Below are positions 41,612 through 49,423 of a stretch of 64,000 nt of DNA, one piece after another. The notes beneath the pieces are model-generated. The model ran no database searches, was not told the origin of the DNA, and saw only the letters and a program-made list of their open reading frames with translations. Position numbers and translations under genes: made by a program. The stretch is from Cellulomonas xiejunii (GTDB taxonomy: Bacteria > Actinomycetota > Actinomycetes > Actinomycetales > Cellulomonadaceae), in assembly GCF_024508315.1 (NCBI RefSeq), contig NZ_CP101987.1, positions 1,984,001 to 2,048,000 on the forward strand, in the 5' to 3' direction. Position 1 is the stretch's first letter, and every line of letters begins with the position of its first letter.

Positions 41612-43384
41612 GTGAACAGACTGCGACCGCGGGACCGCGTCGGGCGCGACGACGGGTTCACGCTGATCGAGCTGGTCGTCGCCATGATGATCATCACGAT
41701 GGTCCTGGTCTCGCTCATGATGGTGCAGGTCTCGGCCCTGGTGACGACGGCACAGACGCGGCAGCGCTCGCTCGGCACGGCCGTGGCCAACCAGGTCATG
41801 GAAGAGCTGCGTGCACTGCCGCACCTCGTGCTCAGCAGAGGTCTGCACACGTCCTTCCAGTCCGCGGGCCCGGACGCCAACGTCTCGGCCGGACGGCTCC
41901 GACCCCCCTCGAGCCCGGCGATCAACGAGGCCCTCGTGCTGACGTCGTCGCAGGTGACGGACGCACCCCCGCTGTCAGGTCCCGGTGGCTCGAACGTCAC
42001 CCGGCAGACCGACCCGTCCATCCCGGGTGTCGAGTTCGTCTCACGCGCGTACGTGTCGGACAACCCGGCGACGGCCGACGGGGTCCTGACCCTCACGGTC
42101 GTCACCTCCTGGACGGCCAACCGCACCGGGACGCCGCGCAGCGTGCTGCTCCGCTCGGAGGCGTACGCCCCGCAGGGCGGGTGCGGAGACAACGCGAACA
42201 TGCCCTTCCTCGGCGCCTGCCAGGCGCTCTTCTCCGCGAGCGGTGGCTCCGTGGGGCCGGTCACGTCGCTGACGCCGGCCGCCTTCGACCCCGTCGGGGG
42301 AGGCGTCGCACCGGGCGAGCTGCTGCCGGGTGCCGTGCACTCGTCCGGCACCGTGACGGCCGCGGGCACCGGTGTGGGCGTCACGTCCCAGCAGACGACG
42401 TCGACCGAGTCCAGCGTCGCGATGCCCACCTCGAGCTTCGCACCACCGGACGCGGCCGTGCCGCAGGTGACGAGCGGTGGGGCGAAGCTGCACAACGGCG
42501 CCTCCGACGACGTCGGCGCCTCGGGTGCGGCCCCCTCCAACCCGCCGGCACAGTCGGCGGTCGGGACCGCCTCCCCGATCACGATCAGCGGCGGCGGCGT
42601 GACGCTCCGGCTGACCGCCGGCTCGGGTGTGAGTGGTGCCGCCAGGAGCTCGATGGTGGCGTCGTGCGCCTCCGGCATCCCGGCCGGTCAGGGCTGCAGC
42701 GGTGCCACCGTGACCGGCGGCACCGCGACTTCCGCCGGCATGGAGGTCGCCGGGCAGGCGTTCACCCTGGCCGACGTCGGCGCGGGGGCGTCCTCGTCGT
42801 TCGGTGCCCGGCTGACGACCGCGGCGGGCGCGACCGGGATCGGGTGCACCGTCCTCGACGGCGCGGGCTGCGTGGCGGCCGGCAGCTCCCGGAGCATCCC
42901 CACGGCGGTCTTCGGTGCCGCCCCGTGGGCGGGTGGTGCGGCGCCCACGGGGCTGGTGCGCCTGACGTCCGCCTACACGGACAGCGTGCTCGTCCAGCGC
43001 GGCAAGCTCCAGCCCGTCACCACCGCCACACGGGCGCGCAGCGCCGTGCTCGCGTACTGGAACGGCACCGGGTACTCGAGCGTGAACGTCAACGCGACGA
43101 CCTCGGCCACCTACGTGGGGGGGACGACCACCTGGACGGGTGGCGGGTGGACGGTCACCGCGACCCCCACCGTGACGATCACCCCGGCGATGTCCATGAC
43201 CGACAACCTCGACCCGGTCGCGTGCACGGGCGAGGGCTGCTCGATCTCGGCGGACGCCGGTTCGGTCAACGTCGCGGTGCGGTGGACGGCGACCGACGGG
43301 GCGGCGCAGGTCGCCTTCGTCGCGACGACCAGTCTCGGGACCTCCCAGGCCGACGCGGCGTACCGGGCGGCCCCCGATGCGTGA
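41612..43384 (+). CDS. Large minor pilin-like protein (PilV-type N-terminus)
   Basis: A 590-residue protein with a prepilin signal (RDDG/FTLIELVVAMMIITMVL, Glu at +5) after a basic leader of about 18 residues, then an ectodomain of about 550 residues rich in Ser, Thr, Gly, Ala and Val, predicted to be beta-rich. Cys pairs such as GGCGDNANMPFLGACQ and IGCTVLDGAGC suggest disulfide loops. It is several times larger than ordinary PilV/PilE-type minor pilins, so it may be a tip adhesin. GTG 41612 has AGAGGAG upstream. It overlaps the next gene by eight bases, fitting a co-translated minor-pilin operon. Confidence 0.85.
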   Translation: MNRLRPRDRVGRDDGFTLIELVVAMMIITMVLVSLMMVQVSALVTTAQTRQRSLGTAVANQVMEELRALPHLVLSRGLHTSFQSAGPDANVSAGRLRPPSSPAINEALVLTSSQVTDAPPLSGPGGSNVTRQTDPSIPGVEFVSRAYVSDNPATADGVLTLTVVTSWTANRTGTPRSVLLRSEAYAPQGGCGDNANMPFLGACQALFSASGGSVGPVTSLTPAAFDPVGGGVAPGELLPGAVHSSGTVTAAGTGVGVTSQQTTSTESSVAMPTSSFAPPDAAVPQVTSGGAKLHNGASDDVGASGAAPSNPPAQSAVGTASPITISGGGVTLRLTAGSGVSGAARSSMVASCASGIPAGQGCSGATVTGGTATSAGMEVAGQAFTLADVGAGASSSFGARLTTAAGATGIGCTVLDGAGCVAAGSSRSIPTAVFGAAPWAGGAAPTGLVRLTSAYTDSVLVQRGKLQPVTTATRARSAVLAYWNGTGYSSVNVNATTSATYVGGTTTWTGGGWTVTATPTVTITPAMSMTDNLDPVACTGEGCSISADAGSVNVAVRWTATDGAAQVAFVATTSLGTSQADAAYRAAPDA

Positions 43385-44072
43385 GGCACGGGCCGCGTGG
43401 CGGCGGGTGATGCGCCCGGGGGAGTCGGAGCGAGGGCTGACGCTGGTCGAGCTGATGGTGTCGATGATGATCTTCGCCGGGCTGCTGGGGATCGTGTTCT
43501 CCGTCCTCGTGACTGTCAGCCAGCAGACCAAGGACAACCTCGCGCGCACCCGGTCGGCCGACCAGGCGCGGATCGGCCTCATGCAGATCGACCGGCAGGT
43601 GCGTTCCGGCAACGTCATCTCCGACCCGGCGGGGGAGTCGCTCGCGTCGGCCGGCGTGCCGGCGAACTACTCGCTGCGGGTCTACACCCAGACGGACGGC
43701 AGCTACCAGTGCGTGCAGTGGCGCGTGCGGTACCCCGCGGGCACCGACCGCGGGCTGCTGGAGTTCCGCTCGTGGCGCCCGTCGTGGCAGGTCACCGGTG
43801 GCGTCGAGGCGTGGCGCGTGGTCGCGCGCGACGTCGTCCGTCCCACCGGCACGTTCGACCCCGACGACAACACGACGTGGCCGCCCTTCTTCGTCGAGGC
43901 ACGGGCCGGCAGCGCCGGCTCCGAAGCCCAGACCATCCGCGTGACCTTGCGGCTCAAGGACGCGAACCAGAGCGCGAGGTCCGCGCCGACGACCGTGACG
44001 TCCGTGCTCACCGGTCGCAACACCGTCTTCGGCTACCCGGCCGACAGCTGTGGCACGGTCCCCGCGCCGTGA
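43377..44072 (+). CDS. Minor pilin-like protein (PilW-type)
   Basis: A 231-residue prepilin with the signal SERG/LTLVELMVSMMIFAGLLGIV (Gly -1, Leu +1, Glu +5) after an 18-residue leader. The segment SQQTKDNLARTRSADQARIGLMQIDRQVRSGN is the PilW-like helix that follows the membrane part. The C-terminal domain has Trp-rich strands (FRSWRPSWQV) and a final Cys near the end. It probably primes or caps the pilus with the other two minor pilin-like products. Confidence 0.86.
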   Translation: MREARAAWRRVMRPGESERGLTLVELMVSMMIFAGLLGIVFSVLVTVSQQTKDNLARTRSADQARIGLMQIDRQVRSGNVISDPAGESLASAGVPANYSLRVYTQTDGSYQCVQWRVRYPAGTDRGLLEFRSWRPSWQVTGGVEAWRVVARDVVRPTGTFDPDDNTTWPPFFVEARAGSAGSEAQTIRVTLRLKDANQSARSAPTTVTSVLTGRNTVFGYPADSCGTVPAP

Positions 44073-44092
44073 TCGCACCCCGAGGAGAACCC

Positions 44093-45688
44093 ATGTCCCG
44101 TGCCATCGCACGTCGTCTCGCGCACAGCGGCCGCGACCGCGGCAGTGCGCTCGTCTCCGCCGTCGCGATCGCCCTCATCGGGCTCGCGCTGGCCTCGGTC
44201 GTGGTCGCGTCCAGCATCCAGGGCGCGCGGGACTCGGGGGAGGACCGGGCGCGCACCGCCGAGATGCACACGGCCGAGGGCGTCGTCGACGCCGTCTTCG
44301 CCGAGCTCGAGGTGGGCACGCCCTGCCAGTGGCCGGCCACGGGGAGCCACGCAGGCGGTACCTCACCCGGTGGCACGCAGGCGACCGCGACGATCGCGTA
44401 CTACGACGAGCACGACGCCCTGCTGCCGTGCGCGGCGGGCGTCGTCACCGGCACGCCGGCGTCGGCGGTCGTGACCGGCGTCGCCACGGGGGCCGGGACC
44501 GACGTCAAGCGCGCCGTCCAGACGAAGGTGAACCTGACGCCGCTGACGATCGACGGGCGGGGCGCGGCGATCTTCGCGGCATCGTCGATCCTGTCGACCA
44601 ACGGCTTCACGCTCGACACGGCGCTGCCCGACACCGCGGTCGACGTGTGGGTGGACTCCGGCGACGTCAACTGCAACTCGAACGTCAAGATCGACGGCAA
44701 CCTCATCGTCGTCGAGGGCACGACCGAGATCTCGAACAACTGCCACATCACGCAGGACCTGTGGTCGAAGAAGAAGCTGACGGTCCACGAGCAACAGGGT
44801 GCGGGCCTGCGCACGGTCGGCCAGGACACCTACGTGGCGGCCGACGCCACGCTCGCCGGCGGGTCGAAGTACGGCCGGGACGTCATCATCGCGGGCGCGA
44901 TGACCACGTGGGGGACCGGCCCGCAGGTGGCCGGCACCACCCGCACGGGCGTCGGCGCCGGCGCACTCCCGCAGTACGTGAAGGTGGGGCTGCCGGAGGT
45001 CAACTACATCCCGTCCGACTGGGTGGGTTTCGACAACGCCGGCAACCGCGCGCAGGCCTACAAGGACTGGGTCACGTCGAACGCCGTCGCCAACGGGGCG
45101 CCGACCTGGTCGGAGATGTACATGCCCGCGGGCAACAAGTGCACGGTGGCCGGGGCGGACTACAGCCTCAAGGGGCCGCTGGTCGGACCCACGGTGGCCA
45201 CGGTGTTCGACACCCGGTTCTGCCCGACGACCACGTTCCAGGGCGGCCTCAACATCAAGCTGCGCGCCGACATGGTGATCTTCGCGAACAACTTCTACGC
45301 GACCGGGAACTTCACGATCACGTCGGCGGACGGCGACCCGCACCAGGTGTGGATCATCGTCCCGGACCCGGACGTGACGCCGAACGGTGTCGCCGAGTGC
45401 AACAAGACCGTGGGGCCGAACAGGTCCGGCGACATCAAGTTCGACTCGGGAACGAACATCACCGCGCCCATCACGTTCTTCGGCTACACGCCGTGCACGA
45501 TCGACACCAACAACACGATGTCGCTCTACGGGCAGCTGTACGGCAAGGACGTCAAGCTGCGGAACGCCCTCAAGGTGCGCTACGTGCCCATCGGCATCCC
45601 CGGGGTGGACCTCGCGAGCACCAGTCCCGTGTCATCCTCTGGGGTGCGGGTCGACGTCGTCTACAAGCGGGAGGTCAAGGCACCGTGA
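44093..45688 (+). CDS. PilX-like minor pilin with large beta-helix-like ectodomain
   Basis: A 531-residue protein. The N-terminus (RDRGSALVSAVAIALIGLAL) is a pilin-like membrane helix after RG, but lacks the Glu at +5, as in PilX/GspK-type subunits that sit at the pilus tip. The body contains regularly spaced short strands (VKIDGNLIVVEGTTEISNN, then further KLTV, DTYVAADATLAGGS, RDVIIAGAMTTWG) reminiscent of bactofilin-type or other parallel beta-helices, plus Cys residues that could pair (NCNSN, NNCH, KCTVAG, RFCPTT). ATG 44093 follows CGAGGAG. The stop overlaps the pilD GTG. A tip adhesin role is inferred, not shown. Confidence 0.8.
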   Translation: MSRAIARRLAHSGRDRGSALVSAVAIALIGLALASVVVASSIQGARDSGEDRARTAEMHTAEGVVDAVFAELEVGTPCQWPATGSHAGGTSPGGTQATATIAYYDEHDALLPCAAGVVTGTPASAVVTGVATGAGTDVKRAVQTKVNLTPLTIDGRGAAIFAASSILSTNGFTLDTALPDTAVDVWVDSGDVNCNSNVKIDGNLIVVEGTTEISNNCHITQDLWSKKKLTVHEQQGAGLRTVGQDTYVAADATLAGGSKYGRDVIIAGAMTTWGTGPQVAGTTRTGVGAGALPQYVKVGLPEVNYIPSDWVGFDNAGNRAQAYKDWVTSNAVANGAPTWSEMYMPAGNKCTVAGADYSLKGPLVGPTVATVFDTRFCPTTTFQGGLNIKLRADMVIFANNFYATGNFTITSADGDPHQVWIIVPDPDVTPNGVAECNKTVGPNRSGDIKFDSGTNITAPITFFGYTPCTIDTNNTMSLYGQLYGKDVKLRNALKVRYVPIGIPGVDLASTSPVSSSGVRVDVVYKREVKAP

Positions 45689-46479
45689 CGGGGATGCTGG
45701 TCGCGGTCTGCGCGCTTCTGGGACTCGCGATCGGCTCGTTCCTCAACGTCGTGGTGTGGCGCGTGCCGCGCGGGGAGTCGGTGGTCCGGCCCCCCAGCGC
45801 GTGCCCTGCGTGCGGTCATGAGATCCGGCCGCGCGACAACGTCCCGGTCGTCTCGTGGCTGCTCCTGCGGGGGCGCTGCCGGGACTGCGGCGCACCGATC
45901 TCGCGGCGCTACCCGCTGGTCGAGCTCACCACCGCCGTGCTGTTCGGCCTGGTGGCGGCGCTGGTCGGACTGTCGTGGCTGCTCCCCGTGGCGCTGTACC
46001 TCACCGCCGTGGCGGTGGCGCTCGCGCTCATCGACGTGGACGTGCACCGCCTGCCGGACGCGATCGTGCTGCCCTCGTACCCGGTCGTCGCCGCGCTCCT
46101 CGCACTGGCCAGCCTCGACCCGGGCGGCACCGCGGACTGGCCCCCCCTGCTGCGCGCCCTGCTCGGTGGGCTGGCGATGGGCGCCGCCTACCTGGCGCTG
46201 GTCCTCGCGAACCCGGCGGGCATGGGCCTCGGCGACGTCAAGCTCGCCGGCGTCCTGGGCATGTTCCTCGGGTGGTTCGGCTGGGGGACCTGGGCGGTCG
46301 GGCTGTTCCTGCCCTTCCTGCTCGGCGGCGTCCTCGGGCTCGCGCTGATCGCCCTCGGGCGGGCCGGACGCAAGTCGGCGATCCCGTTCGGTCCCTGGAT
46401 GCTCCTCGGTGCGGCGGTCGCGCCCGTCGTGGCCCCGCCGCTGCTCGACTGGTACCTCGGGGTCACGGTCGGCGCCTGA
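45685..46479 (+). CDS. pilD: Prepilin peptidase/N-methyltransferase PilD
   Basis: PilD cleaves prepilin leaders and methylates the new N-terminus. The 264-residue protein has an N-terminal membrane helix ending GLAIGSFLNVVVWRVPRGES, a four-Cys zinc loop (CPACGHEI and CRDCGAPI) and six further helices. Both catalytic aspartates are present, in LALIDVDVHRLPD and GMGLGDVKLAG. GTG 45685 overlaps the stop of the preceding minor pilin gene (GTGA). It is the only prepilin peptidase gene in the window and suits the three FTLIE/LTLVE-type substrates just upstream. Confidence 0.95.
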   Translation: MTGMLVAVCALLGLAIGSFLNVVVWRVPRGESVVRPPSACPACGHEIRPRDNVPVVSWLLLRGRCRDCGAPISRRYPLVELTTAVLFGLVAALVGLSWLLPVALYLTAVAVALALIDVDVHRLPDAIVLPSYPVVAALLALASLDPGGTADWPPLLRALLGGLAMGAAYLALVLANPAGMGLGDVKLAGVLGMFLGWFGWGTWAVGLFLPFLLGGVLGLALIALGRAGRKSAIPFGPWMLLGAAVAPVVAPPLLDWYLGVTVGA

Positions 46480-46503
46480 TCTGCGCAGAACGGTCCGCTG
46501 TCG

Positions 46504-46530
46504 CTCAAGTCGGGTGCCGGGTGCACCGAT
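46504..46530 (+). promoter_or_regulatory. Sigma-28-like promoter before pilM (CTCAAG-N15-ACCGAT)
   Basis: CTCAAG (46504-46509), 15 bases, ACCGAT (46525-46530), in the 88-base gap between pilD and pilM. A start about seven bases later gives a leader of about 30 nt containing GAAAGGG. Confidence 0.6.
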
Positions 46531-46567
46531 ACGACACGTGAACCTCAGCGTCAGAAAGGGACACCCT

Positions 46568-47629
46568 GTGGCAAGCACCCGCGTCATCGGGCTCGACATC
46601 GGCTCCACGGCTGTGCGAGCAGTCGAGCTCGAGTTCGCCAAGGGCGATCGTGCCCGGTCCAATCCGACCGTCGTGCGCGTCGGCGAGCAGCCGCTGCCGC
46701 AAGGTGCGGTCCGCGACGGCGAGGTGGTCCAGCCCGAGACGGTGTCCGAGTCGCTGCGCACCCTGTGGGGACGCGCGCGCTTCGAGAGCAAGGACGTGGT
46801 GCTGGGCGTCGGCAACCAGCGCGTGCTCGTGCGTGAGCTCGACCTGCCGTGGCTGCCGACTGCGCAGCTGAAGTCCTCGCTCTCCTTCCAGGTCAACGAC
46901 CTGCTGCCGATGTCGGCCGACGAGGCGCTGCTGGACTACTACCCCACGGGGGAGACGCAGGGCGACCAGGGCCGCATGGTGCAGGGCATGCTGGTCGCGG
47001 CTCAGCGTGACACGGTCACCGCCAACGTCCTCGCCGCCGAGGGTGCGGGTCTGCGGCCGGTCATGGTCGACCTCAACGCGTTCGCGCTGCTCCGGGCGAT
47101 CTGCCGGGGTGACTACGCACGAGCAGTCGTCGCCTACGTGGACCAGGGAGCGACCGTGACGACGGTCGTCATCGCGGTCCGCGGCGTGCCGCGCCTCGTG
47201 CGGTCGCTGCCGACCGGCGGAGCGACGGTGACCGGTGCGGTCGCCAGCGCGCTCGGTGTGTCGTTCCCGGAGGCCGAGCAGATCAAGCGGAACCTGGGCG
47301 TCGGCCTCAGCGCGGGGGGCGACGCCGCGCCGGCGGTCGAAGCCATCAGCACCGTGGTTCGGGGCCAGGTCGAGTCGATCCGCAACACGTTCGTCTACTA
47401 CGCAGGACTCAACCCCGGTCAGGGCATCGAGGTCGTCGTCCTCACCGGCGGCGGCGCGCAGCTGCCCGGCTTCGGCCAGTACCTGTCCTCCGCCTCCAGG
47501 CTGCCCACCACGCTGGGAGACCCGCTCGCGGGCCTGCGCCCGGCCAAGACCGCTCAGCTCGACGCCCTGCGGGGGCACGAGAGCTCGTTCGCCCTCCCTG
47601 TGGGCCTCGCGTACGGAGTCGCCGCATGA
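46568..47629 (+). CDS. pilM: Type IV pilus assembly protein PilM (actin-like)
   Basis: PilM is a cytoplasmic actin-like ATPase-fold protein that binds the N-terminus of PilN. The 353-residue protein has the phosphate-1 motif VIGLDIGSTAVRAVEL, the PilM-specific LDLPWLPTAQLKSSLSFQVNDLLP, phosphate-2-like VVAYVDQGATVTTVVI and the adenosine motif VVLTGGGAQLPGFGQYL. GTG 46568 follows GAAAGGG by seven bases. Its stop overlaps pilN (ATGA), forming a tight pilM-pilN-pilO unit. Confidence 0.94.
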   Translation: MASTRVIGLDIGSTAVRAVELEFAKGDRARSNPTVVRVGEQPLPQGAVRDGEVVQPETVSESLRTLWGRARFESKDVVLGVGNQRVLVRELDLPWLPTAQLKSSLSFQVNDLLPMSADEALLDYYPTGETQGDQGRMVQGMLVAAQRDTVTANVLAAEGAGLRPVMVDLNAFALLRAICRGDYARAVVAYVDQGATVTTVVIAVRGVPRLVRSLPTGGATVTGAVASALGVSFPEAEQIKRNLGVGLSAGGDAAPAVEAISTVVRGQVESIRNTFVYYAGLNPGQGIEVVVLTGGGAQLPGFGQYLSSASRLPTTLGDPLAGLRPAKTAQLDALRGHESSFALPVGLAYGVAA

Positions 47630-48339
47630 GCACGATCCTGGAAGCCGCCCGCGCGCGCAAGGAGGGCACCGCGACGTTCGCCCCGCCGCGCCCGCAGGTC
47701 AACCTGCTGCCGCCCGAGGTCACCGCGGCCCGGGGCCTGCACCGGCTCAAGCGGTGGCTGCTGCTGAGCATCGCCATCGCGCTCCTCGTCCTGGCCCTCA
47801 TGTACGTGGTCGCCGTCCTGCGGGGCGCGCAGGCGCGTGCCGAGCTCGTGGTCGCGGAGCAGGAGACCCAGCGACTGCTGGCCGAGCAGGCCAAGTACGC
47901 CGAGGTGCCGATCGTCCTCAACAGCATCGGCCAGACGAGCCGTGCCCGTGAGCTCGGGATGTCGACGGAGATCCGCTGGCGCACGTACTACGACGCGATC
48001 GCCGCGGTGCTCCCCGAGGGGGTGAGCATCGACTCCCTGTCCTTCACGGGTGAGAGCCCGCTCGCAGCGGGTCCCGCAGCCGGGAGCCCTCTCGAGGGGC
48101 CGTCGGTCGGCCAGATCCAGTTCACGGGCCGCACGGTGACCGTCCCGGACTCCGCTGCGTGGGTCGACGCGCTGTCCTCCGTCCCGGGCTTCTCCGACCC
48201 GTGGGTGTCGGCTTTGACGCTCACCGCGGATGATGCGGGCACCCCCTACTTCACGGTGTCGGCCACCATCCGCGTGACGTCCGACGCCTATACGAACCGG
48301 TTCGCGCCCGTCGCGCCCGGTGCAGCCGAGGAGGGCTGA
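47626..48339 (+). CDS. pilN: Type IV pilus assembly protein PilN
   Basis: PilN links cytoplasmic PilM to membrane PilO. The 237-residue protein has the PilM-binding motif PQVNLLPPEV near residues 23-32, one membrane helix (LLLSIAIALLVLALMYVVAVL), a coiled coil (AELVVAEQETQRLLAEQAKYAEV) and a C-terminal ferredoxin-like domain. All match the family in order and spacing. The ATG overlaps the pilM stop. No PilP or PilQ homologue follows, as expected for a bacterium without an outer membrane. Confidence 0.92.
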   Translation: MSTILEAARARKEGTATFAPPRPQVNLLPPEVTAARGLHRLKRWLLLSIAIALLVLALMYVVAVLRGAQARAELVVAEQETQRLLAEQAKYAEVPIVLNSIGQTSRARELGMSTEIRWRTYYDAIAAVLPEGVSIDSLSFTGESPLAAGPAAGSPLEGPSVGQIQFTGRTVTVPDSAAWVDALSSVPGFSDPWVSALTLTADDAGTPYFTVSATIRVTSDAYTNRFAPVAPGAAEEG

Positions 48340-48340
48340 C

Positions 48341-49150
48341 GTGGGCAACATGAAGCGCAGCACCTGGATCGGAGGAACCGTCTTCCTCGTCCTTCTGCTC
48401 GGGGCCGCCGCCTGGTTCCTCGCCATCTCTCCCGCGTTCGTGGCGGCCGCCGAGGTGCGTGAGGAGACGGTGCAGACGGAGGAGCGCAACGAGATCCTCC
48501 ACCTCCAGGTCGCGACCCTCGCGGCCGACTTCGCGAAGCTCGACCAGCACAAGGCCGAGCTCGCGAGCATGCGCGTGCAGGTCCCGACCTCCGCAGAGCT
48601 TGCCGACATGCTGAGGCAGGTCGACCAGGTGGCAACGACGCACGGGGTGACGGTCACGTCGCTCTCCCCGGGCGTCCCGGTGACGGTGGTCCCCCCGGCC
48701 TCGGCTGCGGCACCGCCGCCTCCGGCCGACGAGACCGAGGGCTCGACCGACGAGGAGGCCGAGCAGAGCGCCGACGCGGACGAGACGGCACCCGCCCCCG
48801 AGGCCGTGGCGCCCGTCGCGGTGGCGGTCCCCGCCGGGATGGTGGCGATCCCGCTGTCGATCACCGTCCTGGGCACGTACGACGCGACGATCGCCTTCGT
48901 CGACGACCTGCAGAACGCCCTTCCGCGGCTGGTGCTCGTGACCGACTTCACCGGCACCGCACAGAAGGAGGCGACCGAGTCGGCCGGCAAGCCCGCGACC
49001 GCGCCGGGTGACCAGGAGCTGGTCGTCTCGGCTTTCACGTACGTCCTGCCGGACCCGTGGGCCGCAGCGCCCGACGCGGAGCCGGCGCCGGCCGCGCTCC
49101 CCGCGACCGTGCCGGGCAAGAACCCCCTGGTCCCCGTCCTGGGGCAATGA
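48341..49150 (+). CDS. pilO: Type IV pilus assembly protein PilO
   Basis: PilO dimerises with PilN on the outer face of the membrane. The 269-residue protein has a membrane helix at residues 10-30 (GGTVFLVLLLGAAAWFLAI), a coiled coil (EERNEILHLQVATLAADFAKLDQHKAEL), the PilO segment LADMLRQVDQVATTHGVTV, an acidic/Ala-Pro insertion of about 50 residues and a C-terminal domain. GTG 48341 is supported by GAGGAGGGC; ATG 48350 is a possible alternative. It is the last gene of the pilus cluster and is followed by a terminator. Confidence 0.88.
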   Translation: MGNMKRSTWIGGTVFLVLLLGAAAWFLAISPAFVAAAEVREETVQTEERNEILHLQVATLAADFAKLDQHKAELASMRVQVPTSAELADMLRQVDQVATTHGVTVTSLSPGVPVTVVPPASAAAPPPPADETEGSTDEEAEQSADADETAPAPEAVAPVAVAVPAGMVAIPLSITVLGTYDATIAFVDDLQNALPRLVLVTDFTGTAQKEATESAGKPATAPGDQELVVSAFTYVLPDPWAAAPDAEPAPAALPATVPGKNPLVPVLGQ

Positions 49151-49211
49151 CCTCAAGGGCGGTCCGCCGACGGGCGGTTCGCCCGCTGGGGGAGCGGCAG
49201 CTCGATCGGGT

Positions 49212-49243
49212 GCGTGCGGTGCGGCTTCGGCCGCACCGCACGC
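49212..49243 (+). terminator. Perfect 14-bp hairpin ending the pilus cluster
   Basis: GCGTGCGGTGCGGC (49212-49225) pairs with GCCGCACCGCACGC (49230-49243) around a TTCG tetraloop, 61 bases after pilO. The remaining bases up to aroC (49244-49423) show no gene; AAGGAT at 49411-49416, seven bases before the aroC ATG, may be a degenerate -10 for leaderless aroC. Confidence 0.8.
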
Positions 49244-49423
49244 TCGTCGTGGTCGGGTGCCACAGGCCGCGTCCCGGTGCCGTCGCCGTGCTCGGCGGGC
49301 CGAGCCCTGGCGCGCGACGCGTGCCGCTGCTCCGACATCGGCAGCGGGCCGCCCTGCCTCGACGACGTCCGACGTGTGGCACGGCGCGCACGGCTCGTCG
49401 CGCCACGTGAAAGGATCGCGCCC

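Noticed and set aside
49152-49178. A fifth CTCAAG box after pilO
   Set aside because: The sequence 15 bases downstream is GGCGGT, with no CGAT-type -10, so it does not fit the pilus promoter pattern.
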